Of a DNA stretch of 38,963 bases, positions 6,620 to 13,566 are shown in pieces. A program made the position numbers and the translations under genes. Position 1 is the first letter of the stretch, and every line of letters begins with the position of its first letter. The notes below the pieces were generated by a model. The model was not told the origin of the DNA. It saw only the letters and a list, made by a program, of their open reading frames with translations, and ran no database searches. The DNA comes from Xenorhabdus budapestensis (lineage in GTDB: Bacteria; Pseudomonadota; Gammaproteobacteria; Enterobacterales; Enterobacteriaceae): assembly GCF_002632465.1 (NCBI RefSeq), contig NZ_NIBS01000024.1, forward strand, positions 1 to 38,963, in the 5' to 3' direction.

Positions 6620-7419
6620 TTAGATATTCGGTAAGTTGCGACCGTAATAAATTTCCTGAATCTCTTTTTTAAGCAAACGGATAATTTCGTTTTTTTCTGT
6701 TTCGCTTAATTCTTCGGCTGTGGTATTAAATAAATATTCATTCAGAGTAAATTCTTTTAGCATCATTTTGGTATGGAAAAGATTTTCCTGAAAAATATTC
6801 ACATCCATCATATGGTATTGAGATTGGATTTCTTCGGTCACATAATTTTGAATGGAATTAATCTCGTGATCGATATACAGCTTTACTCCGTTTATATCCT
6901 GGGTAAAACCACGAACACGGTAGTCCATCGTTACAATGTCAGATTCCAATTCATAGATCAGATAATTGAGGGCTTTAAGTGGTGAAATGACGCCACAAGT
7001 GGAAACTTCAATATCTGCCCTGAATGTACATATACCGCCATCAGGGTAGCTTTCTGGATAGGTATGTAACAGAATGGCTTTTATCCAAATGGGCGACGAC
7101 AGAGTCAGGCAGAGGGCCTGGATTTTCCGTATTATCCACAAGTCTGGGATCTATGGATTCTTCACTAATCAGCATGGTTACACTTGCCCCTTGAGGATCA
7201 TAATTTTGGCGGGCAATATTAAGAATGTTTGCACCAATGATTGAACAGGTTTCACTGAGAATTTCAGTTAAGCGATTTGCATTATACTGTTCATCAATGT
7301 ACGCGGTACGCGATATAACTGTCGCGATCGGCGTTCGTTTTTGCATAACAAATGTCGTAGATACAAAAACTCAAGCTTTTTGTGAGATTGTTAAAGCCGT
7401 GCAATTTCAGTTTACGCAA
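6620..7419 (-). pseudogene. speD: speD, S-adenosylmethionine decarboxylase, double-frameshift pseudogene
   Basis: Three successive frames together spell an enterobacterial SpeD (about 264 aa): the N-terminus ([21 protein letters not shown]) from a TTG start at 7419, the middle ([18 protein letters not shown] .. VVAHLDKSH) and the C-terminus ([11 protein letters not shown] .. [15 protein letters not shown] .. EIYYGRNLP). The first break is a 7-bp tandem duplication at 7299-7312. The second is a net loss of two bases at 7067-7073. The remnant spans 800 bp, exactly 795 + 7 - 2. The pyruvoyl-forming Ser of STCGV survives in the third frame. SpeD makes the aminopropyl donor for spermidine; no full enzyme can be made here. 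Confidence 0.9.
7299..7312 (-). repeat. 7-bp tandem duplication that breaks speD
   Basis: GTACGCG occurs twice back to back (7299-7305 and 7306-7312). Removing one copy joins the N-terminal frame ([14 protein letters not shown]) to the middle frame ([10 protein letters not shown]) as in intact SpeD proteins. This is a typical replication-slippage lesion and would be hard to explain as a base-calling error. Confidence 0.9.
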
Positions 7420-7426
7420 TTTATTT

Positions 7427-7434
7427 CACCTCCT
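7427..7434 (-). promoter_or_regulatory. Shine-Dalgarno site that fixes the speD start
   Basis: On the minus strand AGGAGGTG stands seven bases before TTG at 7419, a near-perfect ribosome site. It shows that speD was read from a TTG start, just after the ancestral speE stop at 7446-7448, as a coupled pair. Confidence 0.75.
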
Positions 7435-7445
7435 GGTATGGGTGA

Positions 7446-8300
7446 CTATGGGTTTCCAGATAGAGAATCCAGCAAGTATTGTGGAAGAGCAAAACTGCCT
7501 GCATGTACTGCTGGGGTGTAGTAACGGCAGGTTATAGCCGCATTGTCGAAACGTTGTTGCAGAGTTTTTAGAGATACTTGGCGCAAAGTAAGATTTTGGG
7601 TTGCCTATGCAAATGTCATGATCCCGCCGTAATAAGTAGGAATAGCAGCCTGATAAAAACCGCTGTCAGCAAAACAATGAGTTAATTTTTTATGGCTGGT
7701 GATGGCTTCATCCTGTTGCAAAAAACAAACGCCATTTTGGGCGACAAAAATGCCACCGTCATTCAGGCAGCGAGCATAGCCTTCATAAAATTCAGATGTG
7801 AATAAACTTTCTCCGGGCCCTTCTGGGTCAGTACAATCAGAGATAATGACATCAAATTTGTCAGAAGTTGTATTAACGAAGCTGACACCATCGTCAATGA
7901 CGAGTTTGAAACGGGGATCGTCATAAGCCCCTGCATTATGGTTTGGTAAATATTGGCGGCAGAATTCAACAACTCCCGGATCAATTTCTACCATAGTGAT
8001 ATTGTCGAGATAATTATGACGGCAAACTTCACGCAACATTCCGCCATCACCCCCACCAATAATCAAAACGTTTTTGGCCTGCCCATGGGCAAATAGTGGA
8101 ACATGCGCCATCATTTCATGATAAATAAATTCATCCCGCTCAGTAATTTGTACTACACCATCAAGAGCCATAATGCGACCCATCTCTGCATTTTCGAAGA
8201 TAATAAGATCTTGATGTTCGGTTTTATTGTGATAGAGCACGTTTTCAACTGTGAAATACTGACCAAAATTGGCATGTATGGTATTCCTCCATTGTGGCAC
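7446..8300 (-). pseudogene. speE: speE, spermidine synthase, amber-interrupted
   Basis: The protein follows E. coli SpeE closely: FGQYF near the N-terminus, [35 protein letters not shown] for decarboxylated SAM, and [20 protein letters not shown]. At GGIMTFAW the Trp codon TGG is TAG (7605-7607), leaving 231 residues. Beyond it the same frame runs on with CRYY, PAVHAG and FALPQYL to a second stop at 7446, giving an ancestral length of 284 aa. The start is a GTG at 8300 with no clear ribosome site, and the ATGA just before it suggests further decay at the 5' end. Loss of the last fifth of the fold probably abolishes spermidine synthesis, unless an amber suppressor exists. The neighbouring speD is also broken. 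Confidence 0.85.
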
Positions 8301-8377
8301 TCATGATTATGAGGCGCACATAATAGCCAACTCAAAAATTAGTTGCACTGTGATAGTTACCTGAGAGTGATTAAAAG

Positions 8378-8725
8378 TTATTTGACATAAGCAAGTAGGC
8401 TGAGGGAGCGTCGGGCAAGAGAATGACATTTTACCTCATGAGGCAGGTTGATTCCCTTCAGATCGTTATAGCCCAACTGATTTAGTTTCTCCATTAACTG
8501 ACCATCATAGTTACTAAGGTCCCATTTATTACGTTGGGCAAAATAAACAATTGTACGTCTGATTTCTCTTTCCGGGATCTGACTATAACCGCAATCATAT
8601 TTTAGGTAGATGTAGACTGCGGTGAGATCAGCAAGATCTTCAGCTTCATTTTCAGACAAAGCCCTTGCAGGTTGTGTGAAACCAAATAGAACCAGAATGT
8701 AAGTCAATAAGGCAAATTTTTGCAT
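8378..8725 (-). CDS. yacC: YacC-family secreted protein
   Basis: This 115-aa protein starts with a signal peptide (hydrophobic core ILVLFGF, likely cleavage after PARA) and continues LSENEAEDLADLTAVYIYL, DCGYSQIP, YFAQRNKWDLSNYD and RRSLSLLAYVK. It lines up along its length with E. coli YacC, whose gene also sits directly upstream of speE-speD. The mature protein should be periplasmic; it belongs to a pilotin-like family, but the job of YacC itself is not established. AGGAA precedes the ATG. It is the only member of this three-gene block that is intact, so its function does not seem tied to spermidine synthesis. Confidence 0.9.
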   Translation of the reverse strand: MQKFALLTYILVLFGFTQPARALSENEAEDLADLTAVYIYLKYDCGYSQIPEREIRRTIVYFAQRNKWDLSNYDGQLMEKLNQLGYNDLKGINLPHEVKCHSLARRSLSLLAYVK

Positions 8726-9199
8726 AGTTCCTATTATATTGATTTTTTACTATTTTGCTAAGTTAACATATTAATATCTTTATTAGCCAAACTTTATTTA
8801 CCTGAATTTGGAAAAATTACCATTTTTAATTACCAGTAAAAAATTAACCGTGTGTTAATGAATGGGGTTTGTTCTGATATCAGAGAGTGTTATTTTATGC
8901 GCTCGATGAGCTTATGGTGTTGATCGGTGTGTAAATAATCACGCTTATTATTGATGGTTATTGTGGTTATTTAAAATAAAATCAACTGGTTATATTTATA
9001 ATGAAACATATTGTAGAAGCATAAAATATTGTGTTTTTATGCTATTAGATGCTTTCAATTTTCTCCTTTTTTATCCTGTTATATCAAAAAGATAGCCTCA
9101 TTTTGTGTTTTAGTGTTAATGTCTCTTTTTTGATTGTTACAATGAATGGTGTATCACTCGGTGTATCACTCAGACAGAGACACTATGTTGAGGTAACGA
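8726..9199. other. Intergenic region at the left edge of the P4-like satellite
   Basis: Between the start of yacC and the integrase lie about 470 AT-rich bases without a coding frame. No tRNA or tmRNA end is recognisable. The yacC promoter must be in the part near 8726-8800. The part near 9120-9180 should hold the integrase promoter, recombinase arm sites and probably attL. I could not find a matching attR further right by eye. Confidence 0.5.
9148..9171 (+). repeat. Tandem 12-bp repeat upstream of the integrase (putative arm sites)
   Basis: GGTGTATCACTC is repeated exactly twice without a gap, ending about 28 bp before the integrase start codon. GGTGTATCA-type direct repeats are common in front of P4-type integrases, where they probably bind the recombinase arm domain or its own repressor. 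Function inferred from position. Confidence 0.75.
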
Positions 9200-10417
9200 A
9201 TGGCAGGGACAAACAAACTCAGTGACAAAAAACTAAAAGCATTGTTGGGAGTTAAAAGGGATTCTCCGGCTATGATTGCTGATGGTGAAGGATTGAGCAT
9301 TAAGGCTTTCAAAAGTGGACGGTTAAGTTGGGTGTTTGTATATCGCCGAGGTGGGCGTGGTAGTCGCTTAGAGCGTCTCACTCTAGGCCGTTACCCTGAT
9401 ATGTCACTAAAAGTGGCAAGAGAAAAACGTGAACAGTGCAGAAGGTGGCTAGCTGAAGGTTTTGATCCAAGGATGGAGTTGGAATTGAGTATAGAAGAAA
9501 CATTAAAACCTGTGACTGTTAAAGATGCTCTGGAATATTGGTTAGTGCACTATGCGCGCGCAAAAAGAACAGACGAAGAACTCGCAAGAGCGCAGCTAAG
9601 AAAACATATTTATCCCCGATTGGGTCATTATCCTCTCACACGGTGTGAAACCCGCCACTGGGTAGCCTGTTTTGATGAAATAAATAAAACACAACCCATA
9701 ACAGCCGGGCGGATGTTTCAGGTTTCAAAGCAAGCACTCAGATTTTGTAAGGTACGTCGTTATGCCACCAGTGATGCTTTAGCTATTCTTACTATTCAGG
9801 ATGTGGGACAGCCAGCAGGACAACGCGACCGCGTTTTGTCTGATTCTGAATTAGCGGATGTTTGGCGCTGTACCTATAGCAATGATCAACAGCCTTATTA
9901 TTCAAGGTTATTAAAAATATTGGTTTTGTTTGGTGCTCGCACGATTGAAGCGAGACTTTCTCGCTGGTCTGAATGGGATTTTGCATCATGGGTATGGACA
10001 GTACCTAAAGAACACAGCAAAACCCGTGAAAAAATAGTGCGCTCAATTCCTGAAGGAATTCGTTCTTGGTTGATTGAGTTAAAAAAAGAAACGGGTAAAT
10101 CAGGATTGTTGTTGGGAGAAGATCGAACTCGTGCGTCAGTATCATTAAAAGGGCGCAGGCTGTACAAAGATTTTAATCACTCAAAACCTTGGACATTGCA
10201 CGATTTGCGTCGAACATTTTCGACGGGGCTAAATAACATTGGTATAGCGCCTCACATTGTTGAGTTACTATTGGGGCACGCCTTGCCGGGAGTAATGGCT
10301 ATTTACAATAAAAGCCAATACCTACCAGAGAAGTTAGACGCTTTGAATAAATGGTACGATCGATTGGATGTATTGACGGGTAATTATGAGAATGTGGTTA
10401 TATTAAAAGCAAAATAA
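9200..10417 (+). CDS. P4-type tyrosine integrase
   Basis: A 405-aa tyrosine recombinase. Residues 5-95 form the N-terminal arm-binding domain of P4-type integrases (LSDKKLKAL, DGEGLSIK, LGRYPDMSL, AREK). The catalytic domain shows Arg247 in GARTIEA, a Lys near 274 in VPKEHSKT, His334-x2-Arg337 in LHDLRRTFST, His360 in LLGHALPG and the nucleophile Tyr369. All catalytic positions are present, so it should be active in integrating and excising the satellite. GAGGTAAC precedes the ATG. It is the first gene of the island and its attachment site is expected just upstream. Confidence 0.92.
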   Translation: MAGTNKLSDKKLKALLGVKRDSPAMIADGEGLSIKAFKSGRLSWVFVYRRGGRGSRLERLTLGRYPDMSLKVAREKREQCRRWLAEGFDPRMELELSIEETLKPVTVKDALEYWLVHYARAKRTDEELARAQLRKHIYPRLGHYPLTRCETRHWVACFDEINKTQPITAGRMFQVSKQALRFCKVRRYATSDALAILTIQDVGQPAGQRDRVLSDSELADVWRCTYSNDQQPYYSRLLKILVLFGARTIEARLSRWSEWDFASWVWTVPKEHSKTREKIVRSIPEGIRSWLIELKKETGKSGLLLGEDRTRASVSLKGRRLYKDFNHSKPWTLHDLRRTFSTGLNNIGIAPHIVELLLGHALPGVMAIYNKSQYLPEKLDALNKWYDRLDVLTGNYENVVILKAK

Positions 10418-10429
10418 TAAAGGTATCTT

Positions 10430-11413
10430 ATGGCTGAGATAAAAATACCATTTAAATATTGCAGGATTGAACGGGCGGCTAAATTCCTGAACTGCGAAGT
10501 ATCAGATCTTATTAACGGTGGTGTTAATGGCAAATTATCTCTTTGTCTTAAATTGAATAATGTACAGGGTATGTTATTAGCATCATCTCCATATGAAAGT
10601 ATGAATAAGTGGGTTGATTCATTACCTTATGGTGGAGCAATTGCCAATAGTCTTGTAAAAAACTTAACACCTTACTCTTTTTATAAATTTGATAATATTG
10701 ATATCCAAGATAATGGTGAAACTGTTGTTTATCCGTACTTTAGTGGTGATGAAGGTAACAATAATGAAATAAAAAACTACTCATGTGCAATAGGACGGGC
10801 TTTTGGTTTATGGAGAATAAACAGATCATTAGAGGATATTGAGAATAATGGCATTGCTTATATTGATGGCACTGAATTCACACCTTGCTCACCTACGAAA
10901 GATATGTCTAATATGCAATTCATCATAGATGAAAGTTTCTCTACAAAGGTTTATACATTAGAATATGACAATGATTATCATAGAGTTATAGATCGTGATT
11001 CTTTTGAAAATATCGCAATTACTCATGAAGATTTGTGGATTACTGATATTGATATAAAACGTATTGTGGAAAATGAATATGATTTTAATTCTCTCGATAT
11101 AGTACAACATTATGATGTGCTCATTGATAAAAAAGAAAATAATAAAATTAAAGAACCACATCCAACAGCAGAAAGACATGCTAAAAATAGAGAACAAGTA
11201 TTAATGGCTGCAATGCGATTTAGGGAAGAATTTCCAACTGTATTTGATGAAGAATGCCGAAAAGCCGATCGCTCAATAAATTTTTCTGCGTGGGCGAGAG
11301 AAATTATCAGCCGACCTTTTTTATTTCCCAATCATGAATTGACAATTAAAACTGAAGATAAAATTGCGGAAATACTGAGTAACGCACATAAAGCGCCTAA
11401 TGACAGGAAGTAA
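10430..11413 (+). CDS. Satellite-encoded protein of unknown function
   Basis: This 327-aa protein follows the integrase by 12 bp and has its own AAAGG site, so the two are probably co-transcribed. The first 45 residues (KYCRIERAAKFLNCEVSDLI) resemble the helix-turn-helix or excisionase-like start of hypothetical proteins often found behind P4-type integrases. The middle is acidic with no motif I can name. The last 85 residues are charged and helical, with an FRxEFPTVFDEECRKADRSI stretch and a WAREI. Lower GC than the primase suggests a separate origin as island cargo. It could be a regulator or an anti-phage or host-takeover gene; no function is claimed. Confidence 0.7.
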   Translation: MAEIKIPFKYCRIERAAKFLNCEVSDLINGGVNGKLSLCLKLNNVQGMLLASSPYESMNKWVDSLPYGGAIANSLVKNLTPYSFYKFDNIDIQDNGETVVYPYFSGDEGNNNEIKNYSCAIGRAFGLWRINRSLEDIENNGIAYIDGTEFTPCSPTKDMSNMQFIIDESFSTKVYTLEYDNDYHRVIDRDSFENIAITHEDLWITDIDIKRIVENEYDFNSLDIVQHYDVLIDKKENNKIKEPHPTAERHAKNREQVLMAAMRFREEFPTVFDEECRKADRSINFSAWAREIISRPFLFPNHELTIKTEDKIAEILSNAHKAPNDRK

Positions 11414-11430
11414 CCTGCTGTAACTCATAC

Positions 11431-11460
11431 AAAGGGTTGTGTAACCATACAACCCCCTTT
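11431..11460 (+). terminator. Hairpin after the unknown satellite gene
   Basis: AAAGGGTTGT pairs with ACAACCCCCTTT across the loop GTAACCAT, 17 bases past the stop codon; the core is GGGTTGT/ACAACCC at 11434-11440 and 11449-11455. A short T-run and C-T tail follow. A second 8-bp inverted repeat, TCATCCCG/CGGGATGA, sits at 11471-11501. Together they probably end transcription from the integrase unit before the AlpA gene. Confidence 0.6.
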
Positions 11461-11557
11461 CTGTATTAACTCATCCCGCTTTAAGCCTTACAACGGGATG
11501 AATGTATCTGATTGAAACTCTAGAATACTTCTGACAACACAAGAAAGGAGAGTCTGG

Positions 11558-11839
11558 ATGTCAAATCAATATCATACACCTACACCAGAAGAACGCCGTA
11601 CCATCTTGATGGAATATGGGGAACAATACGATCGCCTTGTTCGGGAAAAAGAACGTCAACATATTACATCTATCTCTCGAACTACTGCATGGTGTTTGGA
11701 AAAAGAAGGGCGTTTTCCTGCCCGTAAACCTTTGGGACGTAATTCTTGTGCCTGGCTTTTGAGTGATTTGTTGTATTGGGTTCGTAATCTGCCAGCAGTC
11801 GATAATGTAAATAATCCATATAGCAGGAAATCGATTTAA
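11558..11839 (+). CDS. AlpA-family phage/satellite transcriptional regulator
   Basis: The 93-aa protein contains the AlpA signature: ISRTTAWCLEKEGRFPARKPLG then SCAWLLSDLLYWVRN, a MerR-like winged helix-turn-helix. AlpA-type proteins switch on integrase or excision genes in P4-like elements. AAAGGAGAG stands at the right distance from the ATG. The N-terminal 40 residues are a charged helix longer than in short AlpA proteins. The gene is monocistronic, between hairpins on the left and about 150 bases of AT-rich DNA on the right. It probably controls excision or replication genes of this satellite. Confidence 0.85.
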   Translation: MSNQYHTPTPEERRTILMEYGEQYDRLVREKERQHITSISRTTAWCLEKEGRFPARKPLGRNSCAWLLSDLLYWVRNLPAVDNVNNPYSRKSI

Positions 11840-11993
11840 CATGATTAATCTGCAAATACACGCAAATTATCTTGTTTTGTAAATAGAATTTCGGTGAATT
11901 CAGTTTTGCGTGTGTTTGCGTGAAATGTTTTGCAGACTAATAACGCTGTCGCGACGGCTTACCATTAAATTTAAATAAACAGGAAAAAGAATA

Positions 11994-12818
11994 ATGAAAT
12001 CAAACATGGTTAATAACCGTGGCAGGCATTCTTACGTCAAAAATCAGGAAATTAAACAATTCTCAGAAATGCTTCCGGTATCGATTAATAATATTGGTGG
12101 CAAGGAAATCCAAGCGATTAGTGCAAAAAAACTATATGAATACTTGAAAGTGAGACGAGATTTTACAACGTGGCTTAAAGATAGAATTAAGAAATATGGC
12201 TTTGTAGAAAACAGTGATTATATCGTTCTTGAAGGATTGAACACACCAAAACAAGGAAGTGTAAATAATACACAGTTTTCCCCGAAACAGGGGAAAACCT
12301 CCAAAGGTGGTCGCCCTGGCTCAGATTATATTATCAGCTTGAATATGGCTAAAGAGCTGTCGATGGTTGAGCGCAATGAACAGGGTAAAGCTGCGCGGCT
12401 CTATTTTATTGAGTGCGAAGAAGCCTTACAGCGTATCGCTCCCAAAGTAACGCAACAACTTAGGAACAAATTACAAGCACGTATCAAGGCAGCCAATTAT
12501 CACAAACCAATGTGTGCCGCATTAGAGCTGGCAAGGGCTGAACAGGGAAAGAAAACAGATAACCACCATTACAGCACAGAAAGCAATATGTTGAATCGTA
12601 TGGTGTTAGGAGGGTTGACGGCTAAGCAGTGGGCTAAGGTAAATCATATTGCTGGTCAACCGCGTGACAGCATGAATCAGTTGCAACTTGAACATCTTTC
12701 CTATTTGGAACAATCAAATATCACTTTGATTGAGTTAGGGCTTGGTTATCACGAACGGAAAGCCAAATTAACGGGGTTCTCTCAACGTTGGTTGGCTAAA
12801 CGTATGGACGCTAAGTAA
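11994..12818 (+). CDS. AntA/AntB-type phage antirepressor
   Basis: The 274-aa protein begins after 25 residues with the AntA/AntB domain: ISAKKLYEYLKVRRDFTTWLKDRI, YGFVENSDYIVL and a glycine-rich GGRPGSDYIISLNMAKELSMVERNEQGKAARLYFIE. Such domains are found in phage antirepressors that release lytic genes by binding a repressor. Residues 140-274 are a separate helical C-terminal region with QWAKVNHIAG and YHERKAKLTGF, which may bind DNA or a partner protein. The insert NTPKQGSVNNTQFSPKQ in the first domain is low in complexity. AGGA precedes the ATG and a good terminator follows the stop. Confidence 0.85.
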   Translation: MKSNMVNNRGRHSYVKNQEIKQFSEMLPVSINNIGGKEIQAISAKKLYEYLKVRRDFTTWLKDRIKKYGFVENSDYIVLEGLNTPKQGSVNNTQFSPKQGKTSKGGRPGSDYIISLNMAKELSMVERNEQGKAARLYFIECEEALQRIAPKVTQQLRNKLQARIKAANYHKPMCAALELARAEQGKKTDNHHYSTESNMLNRMVLGGLTAKQWAKVNHIAGQPRDSMNQLQLEHLSYLEQSNITLIELGLGYHERKAKLTGFSQRWLAKRMDAK

Positions 12819-12831
12819 CGGTTTGAACAAT

Positions 12832-12857
12832 GCGAATTGCTGATGGGGGCAATTCGC
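12832..12857 (+). terminator. Terminator after the antirepressor gene
   Basis: A perfect 9-bp stem (GCGAATTGC with GCAATTCGC) encloses the 8-base loop TGATGGGG and is followed by TTTCTG, thirteen bases past the stop codon. Confidence 0.75.
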
Positions 12858-12949
12858 TTTCTGACATAAAGTAGGTAGTACAAAGATACTGCCTTTTGTG
12901 ATGACTCATATCTTATTTTTATTATGAATCAAACAATTAATGGAATAAC

Positions 12950-13132
12950 TCAACCTTTTGGCTCAATACCTAACTTACGCAATCTTTCTCGGCAGGCATC
13001 TTTAACCCAAGCACTGAAATTACCACTGCCAGCAATAGATTCGATTTGTACAAGTAGCTCATCTTCAAAACGAATGTTCTTTTTTGTGCTGCCTGATCTC
13101 TCGAATGGTTTTTTAGTCTTATTGTCTTGCAT
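12950..13132 (-). CDS. Small ribbon-helix-helix protein (YlcI/YnfO, DUF3950-like)
   Basis: The 60-residue product has the form of a ribbon-helix-helix DNA-binding protein: a basic N-terminus (KTKKPFERSG), a beta strand KKNIRFEDELLVQIESI and two helices NFSAWVKDACRERLRKLGI. Similar short proteins of the YlcI/YnfO type occur in enterobacterial prophages. It is transcribed against the rest of the satellite from a promoter with palindromes GGTAYGTACC on both sides, one touching its start codon, which fits autorepression. The longer open frame on the opposite strand here looks non-coding except for its last 32 codons. No ribosome site is obvious, so it may be translated from a very short leader. 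Confidence 0.8.
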   Translation of the reverse strand: MQDNKTKKPFERSGSTKKNIRFEDELLVQIESIAGSGNFSAWVKDACRERLRKLGIEPKG

Positions 13133-13133
13133 T

Positions 13134-13176
13134 GGTATGTACCAGTGTGTTAGGGTGAATTATATCGGTACGTACC
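13134..13176 (-). promoter_or_regulatory. Paired palindromic operators and promoter of the RHH gene
   Basis: The 10-bp palindrome GGTACGTACC (13167-13176) and a one-mismatch copy GGTATGTACC (13134-13143) are 23 bases apart. The second touches the ATG of the ribbon-helix-helix gene. Reading leftwards, TATAAT lies between them (about 13160-13165), with TTACTT about 18 bases further upstream as a weak -35 box, so one palindrome fills the promoter spacer and the other the leader. This is the layout of a self-repressed regulator; the protein-operator link is inference. Confidence 0.7.
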
Positions 13177-13280
13177 AATATAAAGTAATTAAGTGCGTAT
13201 ATCTACAAAAAGCAACGCCCCGAAGTGCGGCAAACACTGTCGAGGCGTCTAACCAACGACCGTTAATAGAGGTAACGATA

Positions 13281-13379
13281 ATGGCTGACATACAGCATAC
13301 CCCAGCTTGCCCTAAATTTACATGCCTTGATGTACTTGCTACCCCTGAGATTATCTTTCAGGAGGTACATCATGCGTAA
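13281..13379 (+). CDS. 32-aa ORF, translationally coupled to the next gene
   Basis: Starting at an ATG nine bases after GAGGT, the frame encodes MADIQHTPACPKFTCLDVLA and twelve more residues ending EVHHA. Its last codons overlap the ATG of the next gene in the arrangement ATGCGTAA, and the ribosome site of that gene lies inside this ORF. Short coupled ORFs are common just before the primase gene of P4-like satellites. Two Cys in CPKFTC could bind metal, but the product is too short for a fold call. It may be a real peptide or a leader that sets translation of what follows. Confidence 0.5.
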   Translation: MADIQHTPACPKFTCLDVLATPEIIFQEVHHA

Positions 13380-13566
13380 ACAGCCTATTTCACTGGCTCA
13401 AGCTATGCATCAAGCTGGTCTGGCAACCTCTTTGTTTTATGTCATTCTCGAAAAGGCCAAAGACGAGTGTTCAATTGACTTAAATAACCTGATTGCACTG
13501 GCATGTGATATCAATCAGGAAGTTTATCATGCGCTTCAGGCAGCGGTTTATGGGGATGAATCATGA
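13372..13566 (+). CDS. 64-aa satellite protein before the primase
   Basis: AGGAGGT at the ideal distance from ATG 13372 selects this start over earlier in-frame codons. The 64 residues (RKQPISLAQAMHQAGLATSL, KAKDECSIDLNNLIALACDI, ALQAAVYGDES) are mainly helical, without Zn or Walker motifs. Its stop overlaps the primase start as ATGA, so the two are coupled in translation, and a role in replication or in regulation of the primase is likely. Similar small proteins are often seen upstream of alpha-type primases, but I cannot name the family. Confidence 0.75.
   Translation: MRKQPISLAQAMHQAGLATSLFYVILEKAKDECSIDLNNLIALACDINQEVYHALQAAVYGDES

Noticed and set aside
6620-7419. Programmed frameshifting to rescue speD
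   Set aside because: Two separate shifts are needed, one of them a 7-bp tandem duplication without a slippery sequence; decay is simpler.
8726-9180. A tRNA or tmRNA 3' end as integration site of the satellite
   Set aside because: I looked for an acceptor stem and T-loop in front of the integrase and found none; no direct repeat of this region was seen near 16-18 kb.
11561-11842. 93-codon frame antisense to the AlpA gene
   Set aside because: Mirror of a well-supported coding gene; composition is that of a shadow frame.
12924-13379. 151-codon plus-strand reading frame
   Set aside because: Its first two thirds are antisense to a convincing ribbon-helix-helix gene and its operators and lack a ribosome site; only the last 32 codons, from 13281, have their own start signals.
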